Assembly: GCF_000442315.1 (NCBI RefSeq)
Contig: NZ_KE557323.1
Span: forward strand, 17,392-81,391
From: Rubellimicrobium thermophilum DSM 16684
Lineage (GTDB): Bacteria > Pseudomonadota > Alphaproteobacteria > Rhodobacterales > Rhodobacteraceae
Length of the DNA stretch: 64,000 nucleotides
Direction of reading: 5' to 3'
Shown here: one piece after another, positions 44,969 through 54,228 of the stretch
Layout: each line of letters begins with the position of its first letter
How positions within the stretch are numbered: the stretch's first letter is position 1
Notes under the pieces: generated by a model
Database searches by the model: none
The model's input: the letters and a program-made list of their open reading frames with translations, nothing else
What the model was told of the DNA's origin: nothing
Made by a program: the position numbers and the translations under genes

Positions 44969-45761
44969 TGCTCGACGATTTCCTGATGAGGGCGGCGCTG
45001 GGGGCGCTGGGGGTGGCGCTGGCCTCGGGGATTCTGGGCTGTTTCGTGGTCTGGCGACGCATGGCCTATTTCGGCGATGCCACCGCCCATGCCTCGATCC
45101 TGGGCGTGGCCTTGTCGCTGGGGCTCGGGCTGCCTCCTGTCTCCGGCATCCTGGCCACGGCCGGAGCGACGGCCCTGCTGGTCTGGCTGCTGGCCGAACG
45201 GGGGATCGGCGCCGATGCGGTGCTGGGCGTGATCGCCCATGGGGCGCTCGGGCTCGGCCTCTTCGCAGCCGCCATCCTGCCGGGGCCGCGGATCAGTCTC
45301 GAAGCCTGGCTGTTCGGCGACATCCTGACGGTCGGGCGCGGCGACCTGCTGATGATCTGGGCGGGTGCCGGGCTGGTGGCAGGGCTGGTGCGCTGGCACT
45401 GGGGGCTGCTGCTGACATCGACCCTGTCGCCGGACCTGGCCCGGGCGGCGGGAATGGATCCGCGACGGGGCAGCCTGCTGCTGTCGCTGCTGCTGGCCGT
45501 GGTCGTCGCCGCAGCCATCCGCATCGTGGGGGCGCTGCTCGTCATCGCCCTGCTCATCATCCCGGCCGCCGCCGCCCGGGGCCTGGCCTGCACGCCCGAA
45601 GGCATGGCCTGGGGCTTCCTGCGGGGATCGGCGCGGGGGCGGCACTGGGCGGGCTGGGGCTGGCCGTGCTCGCGGATGCCGCGGTGGGGCCCTCCATTGT
45701 CGCGGTGGCCGTCGGTATCTTTGCCATTGTGACCGTCGCAACACGTCTGCACAGGGGTTGA
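44968..45761 (+). CDS. znuB: Zinc ABC transporter permease (frameshifted near the C terminus)
   Basis: Membrane subunit of the zinc importer, about eight hydrophobic segments. It starts MLDDFLMRAALGALGVALAS. RRMAYFGDATAHASILGVAL is the conserved znuB/mntB loop, and ALLVIALLIIPAAAARGLA is the late signature. The frame is lost near 45623-45626. Adding one G continues IGAGAALGGLGLAVLADAAV, GPSIVAVAVGIFAIVTVATR to the stop at 45759-45761, giving 264 residues. It overlaps the znuC stop (TGATG). Confidence 0.92.
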
Positions 45762-45842
45762 CGCCGATCGAGATTGACTCGGCATCCCGAATGTGCTCGT
45801 TTTGTTCTGATCTCTCCCTCCCCCCCCCGACGGACCGAATCC

Positions 45843-46800
45843 ATGCCCCTCGACGCGACCGACTCACCGGCCATCTGCGCGCGCGGGCTGGTCAAACGCT
45901 TCGGCAGGCTGACGGCCGTGGACGGCATCGATCTCGATGTGCCCCGCGGCACGATCTTTGCCGTTCTCGGCCCGAATGGCGCCGGCAAGACGACGCTGCT
46001 GCGGATGCTGGCCACATTGCTGCGCCCCGATGCGGGCTCGGCCACGATCATGGGTCATGACCTGATCGGCGATCCCGACGGGGTGCGCGGTGTCATCAGC
46101 ATGACCGGGCAGTTCGCCTCGCTCGATGAGGATCTCACGGGACGGGAGAATCTGGTGCTGCTGGCCCGCCTCTGGGGCTTTGGCCGCCGCGCGGCAGGGG
46201 AGCGGGCCGATGAGCTGCTCCAGGCCTTCGACCTGACGGAGGCCGCCGGCAAACAGGTCAAGAGCTATTCGGGCGGGATGCGCCGCCGTCTCGATATCGC
46301 GGCCTCGCTTGTCGTGACGCCGGGACTGCTGTTCCTCGACGAGCCGACGACCGGCCTCGACCCTTCGGCGCGCGCAGGGGTCTGGTCGCTCATCCGGGAT
46401 CTTGCGGCAACGGGCGTCACGATCCTGCTGACGCCCCAGTATCTCGAGGAGGCGGACCAGCTTGCCGGCCGGATCGCCGTCATCGACCATGGCCGCAAGA
46501 TCGCCGAGGGCACCAGCCGGCAGCTCAAGCTGCAGACCGGTTCGGGCGTGCTTCATGTGACACCGCTCGCCGATCCGGACCGGGCGGTAGCGGCGCTGAC
46601 GCGTGCGACGGGCCAGCCGGTGCAGCGATCCGCCGAAGGGGCCGAGCTGTCCGTTCCCGTCCCCCGATGCCGCCCGCGCCCATGCCGTGCTGGCCGTCCT
46701 GCTGGCCGAAGGGATCGGGATCGCGGATTTCCGCATGGGCCAGCCCACGCTGGACGAGGTGTTCTTCGCCCTCACGGGCAAGCCGGAGGGACGGAGATGA
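45843..46800 (+). CDS. DrrA-like ABC transporter ATP-binding protein (frameshifted)
   Basis: ATPase of an ABC-2 type exporter of the daunorubicin-resistance/DrrA branch. Walker A is LGPNGAGKTTLLRMLATLL (about 40-58), signature SYSGGMRRRLDIAASLV, Walker B LLFLDEPTTGLDPSARAG, and LTPQYLEEADQLAGRIAVID follows. The 5-C run at 46661-46665 carries one extra base. Removing it gives VPDAARAHAVLAVLLAEGIG and QPTLDEVFFALTGK, a DrrA-type C terminus ending at 46800 (318 residues). Uncorrected, it reads into the permease as a false fusion. Exported compound unknown. Confidence 0.9.
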
Positions 46801-47618
46801 AGGATCTCACGGAACCGCCGCGGATCGGCTCTGTCGCACTGCGCCATGTCGGGCGTCCCCCGCGTCCCTCGCCCCTGACCCATGCGCTGACTTTCGGCTG
46901 GCGGGCGGTGTTGAAGTTCAGACATGTGCCCGAGCAGCTCTTCGACCTCGTGATGACGCCCATCATGTTCACGTTGCTGTTCACCTTCGTGTTCGGCGGC
47001 GCGCTCGCGGGAAGTCCACGGGACTATCTGCAGTTCTTCCTCCCCGGCATTTTGGTGCAGACGGTGATCTTCAATTCCGTCTATTCGGGGGTCGGTCTGT
47101 GCACCGACCGCCAGAAGGGGCTGTTCGACCGCTTCCGCAGCCTGCCGATCTGGTCGCTGGCCCCCTTTGCCGGGCTGATGGTGGGCGATATCCTGCGCCA
47201 CCTGATTGCAGGGGGGATCATCCTGGGGATCGGCCTGCTTCTGGGCTATCGCTCGCCGGCCGGCCTGATCGGCACGGCCGGGGCCTTCCTGCTGCTGCTC
47301 GCCGTGGGCTTCGGCACCGGCTGGATCTTTCTGGTCATCGGCCTTCTGGTGCGGACGCCCATGACGGTGATGACCTTCGGCTTCACCTTCGTCTTTCCGC
47401 TGGTCTTCGCCTCCAATATCATGGTCGCGCCCGAGACAATGCCGGGCTGGCTGCGCAGCTTCGTCGAGCACAATCCGGTGTCGCATGTCGCAACAGCCCT
47501 GCGCGGGCTGTTCGACGGGACGGCAACGCCGGGCGGGATCGGGCTCGCGCTGATGGCACCCGCCCTGCTGACGGTGCTGCTGGCCCCTGTGGTGGTGGTG
47601 CTCTACCGGCGAAGCTGA
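46797..47618 (+). CDS. DrrB-like ABC-2 type transporter permease
   Basis: A 273-residue permease with six membrane segments. FRHVPEQLFDLVMTPIMFTL, QFFLPGILVQTVIFNSVYSG and GLFDRFRSLPIWSLAPFAGL are typical of DrrB. VAPETMPGWLRSFVEHNPVS and VATALRGLFDG close the protein. Its ATG overlaps the corrected stop of the ATPase (ATGA at 46797-46800). Together they form a complete drug or lipid exporter. Confidence 0.93.
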   Translation: MKDLTEPPRIGSVALRHVGRPPRPSPLTHALTFGWRAVLKFRHVPEQLFDLVMTPIMFTLLFTFVFGGALAGSPRDYLQFFLPGILVQTVIFNSVYSGVGLCTDRQKGLFDRFRSLPIWSLAPFAGLMVGDILRHLIAGGIILGIGLLLGYRSPAGLIGTAGAFLLLLAVGFGTGWIFLVIGLLVRTPMTVMTFGFTFVFPLVFASNIMVAPETMPGWLRSFVEHNPVSHVATALRGLFDGTATPGGIGLALMAPALLTVLLAPVVVVLYRRS

Positions 47619-47642
47619 CGGCCCCCCTGCGCGGCCGGCCGG

Positions 47643-48578
47643 TCACAGCCGGGCGAGCCGCTCGGTCAGAAGATCGAAGAACCCCTCGGCATCCACCTCG
47701 CGCAGCCAGGTGGCATTGCGCGGCCGGTCCGTGACGCCCCACCAGTCGGCGACGGTCATGCCGCGGGTCAGGGGACTGCGGGTCTCGACCTCGACATTGA
47801 TCAGACGCCCGCGGAACAGATCGGGCCGCAGCAGCCAGGCGATCACGCAGGGATCGTGCAGGGGGCCCCCTTCGGAGCCGTATTTCTCCACGTCAAAACG
47901 CTCGAAGAAGTCCAGCCAGGCGGCGACGGCCTCGCCCACGCGGGTTCCCATCGCGCGGAAGCGGTCAATGCGCGCCCGTGATGTCAGCGCCTGGTGGGTG
48001 CAGTCGAGAGGGAGGACGGTGAGCGGACGGCCAGAGCGGAAGACGATGTCGGCCGCCTCGGGATCCACATAGATGTTGAATTCGGCCGCCGGGGTGACAT
48101 TGCCCCCCTCGAACAGGCCGCCGCCCATCAGCACAATCTGCTGCACCCGCCCCACGATGTCCGGGGCGCGGCGGAAGGCCGTGGCAATGTTGGTGAGCGG
48201 CCCCAGCGGGCAGAGGGTGACGGTGCCGGCGGGCTCCTGCCGCAGCGTCTCGATCAGGAAATCGACGGCATGGCGGGGATCGAGCGGCAGCGCCGGCTCC
48301 GGCAGATCGATGCCGTCGAGGCCGGTCTTGCCATGGACATATTCGGCGGTGACCAGATCCCGCGCCAGCGGGCGGTCACAGCCGGCCATGACGGGAACCC
48401 TGCGCCCCGACAGCTCCACCACCTTGCGGGCATTGAGCGCCGTCAGCGGCAGCGGCACATTCCCCGCAACCGTCGTGATGCCCAGAACCTCCAGCTCGGG
48501 CGAGGCGAGGGCCAGCAGGATCGCCACCGCGTCATCCTGGCCGGGGTCCGTGTCGATGATGATCCTGCGCGGTGTCAT
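47643..48578 (-). CDS. Nucleoside hydrolase (inosine-uridine preferring family)
   Basis: Releases the base from ribonucleosides. The 311-residue protein has the calcium-binding signature RRIIIDTDPGQDDAVAILLA at the N terminus, VTLCPLGPLTNIATAFRRAP, VLMGGGLFEGGNVTPAAEFN and the late SEGGPLHDPCVIAWLL with the His/Asp of the active site. It resembles RihA/RihB. It lies 29 bp downstream of sdaA on the same strand; there is no obvious pathway link. Confidence 0.92.
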   Translation of the reverse strand: MTPRRIIIDTDPGQDDAVAILLALASPELEVLGITTVAGNVPLPLTALNARKVVELSGRRVPVMAGCDRPLARDLVTAEYVHGKTGLDGIDLPEPALPLDPRHAVDFLIETLRQEPAGTVTLCPLGPLTNIATAFRRAPDIVGRVQQIVLMGGGLFEGGNVTPAAEFNIYVDPEAADIVFRSGRPLTVLPLDCTHQALTSRARIDRFRAMGTRVGEAVAAWLDFFERFDVEKYGSEGGPLHDPCVIAWLLRPDLFRGRLINVEVETRSPLTRGMTVADWWGVTDRPRNATWLREVDAEGFFDLLTERLARL

Positions 48579-48607
48579 GGGGTCTTCCTTCTGCCATCGC
48601 GGGCCAA

Positions 48608-49981
48608 TCAGCAGTTCGGCACGTTGACGGCAAGCCCGCCGAGCGAGGTTTCCTTGTATTTTTCATGCATGTCCTGGCCAGTCTGGCGCATCGTCTCGAT
48701 GGCGGCATCGAGAGGAACGAAATGCGTGCCATCCCCCCGCAGCGCAAGGGAAGCCGCAGAGACGGCCTTGATCGCCCCGAGGCCGTTCCGCTCGATGCAG
48801 GGCACCTGCACGAGGCCCTTCACCGGGTCGCAGGTCATGCCAAGATGATGCTCGAGCGCGATCTCGGCGGCATTCTCCACCTGCATGGGCGTGCCCCCCA
48901 TGACCGCGCAAAGCCCGGCCGCGGCCATGGCGGAGGCCGATCCGACCTCGGCCTGGCAGCCGCATTCGGCCCCGGAGATGGAGGCGTTGTACTTGATCAG
49001 ACCGCCGATCGCGGCCGCCGTCAGCAGGAATTCCCCCACCCGCGAGGCCGTGGCGCCGGGAACATGATCGAGCCAGTAGCGGATCACGGCGGGCACCACG
49101 CCGGCGGCGCCATTGGTCGGCGCGGTGACGACCTGCCCGCCGCTGGCGTTCTCCTCGTTGACGGCCATCGCATAGGCCGACATCCAGTCGTTGATCGTGT
49201 GGGGCGCGGTCAGGTTCAGGCCCCGTTCGGCCAGCAGGGAACGGTGGATCGCCGCGGCGCGGCGCCTCACCTTCAGGCCGCCGGGCAGGATTCCCTCGGT
49301 CGAGAGGCCGCGTTCGATGCAGGCATTCATCACCTCCCAGATGCGGGCAAGGCCCCGGTCGAGGCTGGCCGCATCCCGGCGGGTCAGTTCGTTGGCGCGC
49401 TTCATCTGCGCGATCGAGAGGCCTGATTCGCGCGCCATCCGCAGCATGCTTTCTGCACTGTCGAAGGGATAGGGAACGGGGGGCCCCTCATCGGCTGAGC
49501 GGCCCCGGGCCAGTTCGGCCGCGGTGAGGACAAAGCCGCCGCCGATCGAATAATAGGTCTCCTCGACAAGGACATCGCCCTGGGCATCGGTGGCCCGCAG
49601 GATCAGCCCGTTGGCATGGCCGGGCAGGGCGGGGCCGTAGTCGAAGCGGAGATCGGTCGCCGGATCGAAGCGCAGCGGCGGCAGTCCTGCGGGACGGACC
49701 AGCCGTTCCTCGCGGATGCGGGTCAGCGCGGCCTCGGCCGCGTCGGCATCGTAGGATTCGGGCAGGAACCCCTCGAGCCCGAGAATCACCGCGCGATCCG
49801 TGGCATGGCCGACGCCGGTGAAGGCCAGAGAGCCGTGCAGCGAGGCGCGCAGCCCGGCCACGCGGAACGGTTGCGCGCGCAGCAGATCCAGAAAGCGGCC
49901 GGCAGCAACCATCGGCCCCATCGTGTGCGAGGAGGACGGACCGATGCCGATCTTGAACATGTCGAAGACGGACAGGAACAT
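48608..49981 (-). CDS. sdaA: L-serine ammonia-lyase (iron-sulfur dependent)
   Basis: Deaminates L-serine to pyruvate; a [4Fe-4S] enzyme of the single-chain SdaA type, 457 residues. [20 protein letters not shown] is the N-terminal signature. The cluster cysteines are [34 protein letters not shown] and the C-terminal NVPNC-stop, whose tail Cys is known to cap the iron. The start at 49981 (MFLSVFDMF) is preferred over GTG at 49987. Confidence 0.95.
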   Translation of the reverse strand: MFLSVFDMFKIGIGPSSSHTMGPMVAAGRFLDLLRAQPFRVAGLRASLHGSLAFTGVGHATDRAVILGLEGFLPESYDADAAEAALTRIREERLVRPAGLPPLRFDPATDLRFDYGPALPGHANGLILRATDAQGDVLVEETYYSIGGGFVLTAAELARGRSADEGPPVPYPFDSAESMLRMARESGLSIAQMKRANELTRRDAASLDRGLARIWEVMNACIERGLSTEGILPGGLKVRRRAAAIHRSLLAERGLNLTAPHTINDWMSAYAMAVNEENASGGQVVTAPTNGAAGVVPAVIRYWLDHVPGATASRVGEFLLTAAAIGGLIKYNASISGAECGCQAEVGSASAMAAAGLCAVMGGTPMQVENAAEIALEHHLGMTCDPVKGLVQVPCIERNGLGAIKAVSAASLALRGDGTHFVPLDAAIETMRQTGQDMHEKYKETSLGGLAVNVPNC

Positions 49982-50148
49982 CGCCACAGACTCCGGAGGG
50001 GATCGGGTGCATCATAGGCACGGTCACCGGGAAACGGCGCATGCCCGCGTCCCCTTGGCCTGCAAAAGCGGCATCGCCCCCTGCGGGACTCGCCCCCGGC
50101 GGGAAGCTGGCCTATAGCCTTGGGCTGTCCCCCGACCGGAGGCCCGCG

Positions 50149-50931
50149 ATGACCCTGACCCCTCTCGACCGTGCCAAGTGCGCCGCAGCCTGCCGTGCCG
50201 CCGATTTCGTGGAAGGAGGCATGAAGGTCGGGCTCGGGACCGGCTCCACAGCCGCCTTCCTGATCCGCCGCCTGGGCGAGCGATGGCGCGAGGAGGGATT
50301 GCGCTTCCGGGGCGTGCCGACCTCGACGCGCACGGCGGATCTGGCCCGCGAGGAAGGAATCGAGGTGATCTCCCTCGAGGAGGCCCGCTGGCTCGACCTG
50401 ACCATCGACGGGGCCGACGAGGTGGATGGCTCGCTCAACCTGATCAAGGGCGGCGGCGGGGCGCTCCTGCAGGAAAAGATCGTCGCCACGGCCTCGGACC
50501 GCATGGTGGTCATCGCCGATGCAGGCAAGCGCGTGGAGACGCTGGGCGCCTTCCCGCTGCCCGTGGAGGTGGTGCCCTTCGGATGGACAGCCACGCGTGC
50601 CCTGATCGAGGAAGTGCTGGTCGGGATGGATGTGCTGGGACGGACGACCAGCCTGCGCATGAATGGCGACATGCCCTTCGTCACCGACGAAGGGCACTAC
50701 ATCATCGACCTGCATCTGAACCGGATCGGCAACGCCCGTCAGCTCTCGCTGGTGCTGAACCAGATCCCCGGCGTGGTGGAGAACGGGCTGTTCCTCGATA
50801 TCTGCGACACGCTTGTGATGGGACATGGCGACGGGCGCGTGGAGGTGCATGACCTCGCCTCCGGCGGGACCGAGGAAACACGCGTGGACCTCGCCGAGGG
50901 CGACAACGTCTTCACCGACATTGCGGATTGA
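50149..50931 (+). CDS. rpiA: Ribose-5-phosphate isomerase A
   Basis: Interconverts ribose 5-phosphate and ribulose 5-phosphate. The 260 residues show VGLGTGSTAAFLIRRLGER, GVPTSTRTADLA, LTIDGADEVDGSLNLIKGGG then GALLQEKIVATAS, and FVTDEGHYIIDLHL, the full RpiA motif set. GGAGG lies 7 nt upstream of the ATG at 50149. It is 5 bp upstream of gor and so co-transcribed with it. Confidence 0.95.
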   Translation: MTLTPLDRAKCAAACRAADFVEGGMKVGLGTGSTAAFLIRRLGERWREEGLRFRGVPTSTRTADLAREEGIEVISLEEARWLDLTIDGADEVDGSLNLIKGGGGALLQEKIVATASDRMVVIADAGKRVETLGAFPLPVEVVPFGWTATRALIEEVLVGMDVLGRTTSLRMNGDMPFVTDEGHYIIDLHLNRIGNARQLSLVLNQIPGVVENGLFLDICDTLVMGHGDGRVEVHDLASGGTEETRVDLAEGDNVFTDIAD

Positions 50932-50936
50932 CGGCC

Positions 50937-52352
50937 ATGGCCTTCGACCTCGATCTCTTCGTGATCGGCGGCGGCTCGGGCGGGGTGCGCGCCGCGCGCA
51001 TGGCGGCGCAGACCGGCGCGCGCGTCGCCCTGGCCGAATCGAGCCGCCTGGGCGGTACCTGCGTCATCCGCGGCTGCGTGCCCAAGAAGCTGATGGTCTT
51101 CGCCTCCCAGTTCGAGGAGATGCTGGATCTTGCGCCTGAATACGGCTGGGCGCTCGAGGGGGAACCGCGCTTTGACTGGGCACGCTTCCGCGACCGCCTC
51201 CAGCGCGAGCTGGACCGCCTCGAGGGGGTCTATGGACGCCTCCTCGAGACGGCGGGCGTGACCGTCCATCACCAGAGGGCGGCCATCGAGGACCCCCATA
51301 CGGTGCAGCTCGCGGATGGCACGAGGCTGAGTGCGCGCCACATCCTTGTCGCGACAGGCGGAAGGCCCGCACGGCCGGCACTGCGGGGGGCCGCGCTCGG
51401 CCTCGTCTCGGACGACATGTTCGGCCTCGAGACATTGCCGCGGTCGTTGCTCATCGTCGGCGGCGGCTACATCGCCTGCGAGATGGCCGCCATCTTCAAC
51501 GGCATGGGCGTGGCCGTGACGCAGTTCTACCGCGGCGCCCAGATCCTGCGCGGCTTCGACGACGAAGCCCGGGGCCTTGTCGCCGAGGCGCTGAAGGCAC
51601 GCGGGATCGACCTGCATGTGGGGACGGATCTGATCTGCCTCGGCCATCCCGAGGAGGATTTCGACCTGCCGGCAGGCGAGATCTCTCCCGAACCTGCCTC
51701 CCGCCCCCGGGGCCCCGTCAAGGTCAAGGCGACCAACGGCACCGAACGGGTCTTCGACGCGGTGCTCTTCGCCACCGGACGGTCACCGAATACCGAGGGG
51801 CTGGGTCTCGAACGCCTCGGCGTGAAGCTGGGACGGCGCGGACATGTCGAGGTGGATGCCTATTCGCAGACGGCCGTGCCCTCGATCTATGCCCTCGGCG
51901 ATGTGACGGACCGGCCCCAGCTTACTCCGGTGGCGATCCGCGACGCCATGGCCTTTGTCGAGACGGTGTTCCGTGGCAATCCGACGCCGGTGGACCATGC
52001 CCTCGTGCCCTCGGCTGTCTTCACCCAGCCCGAACTGGGGACGCTGGGTCTGACCGAGGAGCAGGCCCGCGAACAGGAACCGATCGACGTCTATGCGACA
52101 TCCTTCCGTCCCATGCGCACGGCCTTTGCCGGACGGCCCGACCGCGTGCTCATGAAGCTTGTGGTCAGCCGCCGGACGCGCAGGGTGCTGGGCATCCATA
52201 TCGTGGCCCCGGAGGCAGGAGAGATGATCCAGCTTGCCGCCATCGCCATGGGCATGGGCGCCACCAAGGAGGACTTCGACCGCACGCTGGCTGTCCACCC
52301 GACCATGGCGGAGGAGATCGTCCTGCTGCGCGAGCCCGTGCGGAGAAGCTGA
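50937..52352 (+). CDS. gor: Glutathione-disulfide reductase
   Basis: FAD/NADPH enzyme keeping glutathione reduced. The 471-residue protein has FVIGGGSGGVRAARMAA at the N terminus, the redox-active disulfide GGTCVIRGCVPKKLM (about residues 38-52), NADP fold LLIVGGGYIACEMAAIFNGM, and the dimer-interface HPTMAEEIVLLREP with the catalytic His. It follows rpiA by 5 bp; coupling to NADPH-producing pentose metabolism is an inference. An in-frame TTG at 50928 is less likely than the ATG at 50937. Confidence 0.95.
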   Translation: MAFDLDLFVIGGGSGGVRAARMAAQTGARVALAESSRLGGTCVIRGCVPKKLMVFASQFEEMLDLAPEYGWALEGEPRFDWARFRDRLQRELDRLEGVYGRLLETAGVTVHHQRAAIEDPHTVQLADGTRLSARHILVATGGRPARPALRGAALGLVSDDMFGLETLPRSLLIVGGGYIACEMAAIFNGMGVAVTQFYRGAQILRGFDDEARGLVAEALKARGIDLHVGTDLICLGHPEEDFDLPAGEISPEPASRPRGPVKVKATNGTERVFDAVLFATGRSPNTEGLGLERLGVKLGRRGHVEVDAYSQTAVPSIYALGDVTDRPQLTPVAIRDAMAFVETVFRGNPTPVDHALVPSAVFTQPELGTLGLTEEQAREQEPIDVYATSFRPMRTAFAGRPDRVLMKLVVSRRTRRVLGIHIVAPEAGEMIQLAAIAMGMGATKEDFDRTLAVHPTMAEEIVLLREPVRRS

Positions 52353-52358
52353 GCCGTT

Positions 52359-53114
52359 TCAGGCCGCATCGAACAGGTCGAGATCCTTCAGCCGCAGGCG
52401 CGGCAGTTCGACCTCGCCGAAATCGGTAAGCGTCAGTCGGCCGGGAAAACAGGACAGATAGAGATCCAGCAGATCGCCCCGGAGCGGGGTGGCATGGGCC
52501 GGACCGGGATGGAAGCTCTCCACCTCGACGCCATTGGCGAGCAGACGTTCCTGCCGCTCGAGGCCAAGATGGAAGACCTGAACGGGTGCCGGTGGCGTGA
52601 TGACGACAATCCCGTCGTCATCGACGAAGTCGGCCGCAGGAATGGCGGCCATCTCGCGCCCGGTCAGCATGCGGATGCCGGGATGGCGGTGAACCAGACG
52701 GGCATGCGGGCCGAGCACGAGATCCTGTTCGGGCCGCGCCACGCCCAGCGCATCGGCCGCGATGCGGATGAGGCGGGTCATCGCCGGATCCTGCCCAGGC
52801 CCCTGGGGGACGATCATCGTCGCGCCCCGCCAGACCAGACGCCGCATCGTCCCGTCTGCGGTTCGCAGCATGTCCCCCGGCCAGAGATCCTCCACCGCGA
52901 CGGGGCCCCGCGCCGTCGGAATCAGCGTGCCGCGGGCAAAGGCGGCAAAGGCTTCGTCAAAGGGGGGAATGGCCGGAACCAGCCGGACCGTCTCCTCCGG
53001 GTTGCCGCCCGGTGCAAGCCAGGCAATCTCGACCCGGCGCAGGGGAGGGGCGGGTCGGCGCGGGGGCACTGCGATCGGGGCATGCAGCGCGACGGCGGGG
53101 TCGTGTCGGGTCAT
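52359..53114 (-). CDS. Hint domain-containing protein lacking the nucleophile cysteine
   Basis: A 251-residue protein of the Hint_2 family common in Rhodobacteraceae. The block FAAFARGTLIPTARGPVAVE (about residues 56-75) corresponds to the Hint start, which is normally CFxxGT. Here the Cys position is Ala58. VEDLWPGDMLRTADGTMRRL and LVLGPHARLVHRHPGIRMLT are other Hint blocks, and ANGVEVESFHPG the C-terminal one. There is no signal peptide. Without the Cys it cannot self-splice by the known mechanism. It is convergent with gor, stops 6 bp apart. Confidence 0.82.
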   Translation of the reverse strand: MTRHDPAVALHAPIAVPPRRPAPPLRRVEIAWLAPGGNPEETVRLVPAIPPFDEAFAAFARGTLIPTARGPVAVEDLWPGDMLRTADGTMRRLVWRGATMIVPQGPGQDPAMTRLIRIAADALGVARPEQDLVLGPHARLVHRHPGIRMLTGREMAAIPAADFVDDDGIVVITPPAPVQVFHLGLERQERLLANGVEVESFHPGPAHATPLRGDLLDLYLSCFPGRLTLTDFGEVELPRLRLKDLDLFDAA

Positions 53115-53150
53115 GGCTGCACCAGATCGGGTCTGCGAGGCCAGGGCACC

Positions 53151-53345
53151 TCAGGAGGCGCGGCGGATCGGGACGGGGACGAGGGCCGGCTCCGGCATGG
53201 CGGAGAGGGACAGCGGACCTGCCTGCGTGGCGGCGCGTCTGGCGATCATGGCGGCGCGGCGCAGGCCCCGTTCCCAGGGCAGACGGATGCGGCACAGCGC
53301 GGCAGCCTCGAGGGCCGAGCGGATCCAGCGGGGGGGATGGCGCAT
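53151..53345 (-). CDS. Small basic hypothetical protein
   Basis: A 64-residue Arg/Ala-rich protein starting MRHPPRWIRSALEAAALCRI, with amphipathic helices (RGLRRAAMIARRAATQ). AGAAGGACGAG lies upstream of the ATG. It is on the same strand as the Hint gene, 36 bp upstream. No known domain; a genuine small gene is likely because of position and ribosome site. Confidence 0.55.
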   Translation of the reverse strand: MRHPPRWIRSALEAAALCRIRLPWERGLRRAAMIARRAATQAGPLSLSAMPEPALVPVPIRRAS

Positions 53346-53472
53346 GATCTCGTCCTTCTGTGACGGATCCGACTCGCACGGATCCAGCCCCCCCACAGTG
53401 AAGGCCGATCGCGTCGGCATTCTGACGCCAAAGGGATGAAGATGGGATTTCCGCGGCCCCCTGCTGCCGCAA

Positions 53473-54228
53473 TCAGAGCCGGATCGCGGCAATCAGGCGG
53501 CCGTAATCGGCCTCGCGCCCCTGAACGGAGCGGCGATAGCTGTAGAAGCGCGCGGGATCGGAATAGGTGCAGTGGCGCGTCCATTCGGCCTCGGCCACGC
53601 CGGCACGACGCAGCCGCCACAGGCCGTAACCCGGCAGATCGAACTGGAGACGGTCGCCTGCCCCCTGGGCGAAGAATCGCGCCGCCCCCGCCTCATCGGC
53701 CAGGACCTCGTCCATCAGTTCGGGGCCGACCTCATAGGCACGCTGGCTGATCGTGGGGCCGATCACGGCACGGATCCGCCCGCGAACGGCCCCCTGGGAT
53801 TCCATGGCCTCGATCGTCGCCTCGAGGATGCCGGCCAGCGTGCCGCGCCAGCCGGCATGGGCCGCCCCGATCACGCCGGCCTCATGATCGGCCAAAAGGA
53901 CCGGCTGGCAGTCGGCGGTCAGCACCGTGAGCACGAGACCCGGCACCCGCGTGACAAGGGCATCGGCGCGGGGACGGGGGAGAGAGGGCAGGCCATCCAC
54001 GACGATCACATCCGCGGAATGGACCTGATGCACCCCGACCAGCGCTTCGGGCGCCACATCCATCGCCTGTGCCACGCGGGCGCGGTTGATGCCCACGGCC
54101 TCGGCCTGATCGGTGGAGCCGGGCCCGCAGTTGAGCCCTGCGAACACACCGGAAGAGGCTCCGCCCCCCCGGCCGAAGAAGCCGTGCCGGAGCGGTTCGA
54201 GAAGGGGGGAGGTGATGATGTCGAGCAT
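53473..54228 (-). CDS. pgeF: Peptidoglycan editing factor / multicopper polyphenol oxidase family (YlmD/YfiH)
   Basis: Cysteine-histidine amidase-like protein that removes misincorporated L-Ser from cell-wall precursors, formerly called laccase. The 251-residue protein has VHQVHSADVIVV, LTVLTADCQPVLLADHEAGV and IGAAHAGWRGTLAGILEATI, which carry the catalytic Cys and metal His. The ATG at 54228 overlaps the upstream methyltransferase stop (TGATG). Part of the leftward lgt-midA-pgeF operon. Confidence 0.92.
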   Translation of the reverse strand: MLDIITSPLLEPLRHGFFGRGGGASSGVFAGLNCGPGSTDQAEAVGINRARVAQAMDVAPEALVGVHQVHSADVIVVDGLPSLPRPRADALVTRVPGLVLTVLTADCQPVLLADHEAGVIGAAHAGWRGTLAGILEATIEAMESQGAVRGRIRAVIGPTISQRAYEVGPELMDEVLADEAGAARFFAQGAGDRLQFDLPGYGLWRLRRAGVAEAEWTRHCTYSDPARFYSYRRSVQGREADYGRLIAAIRL

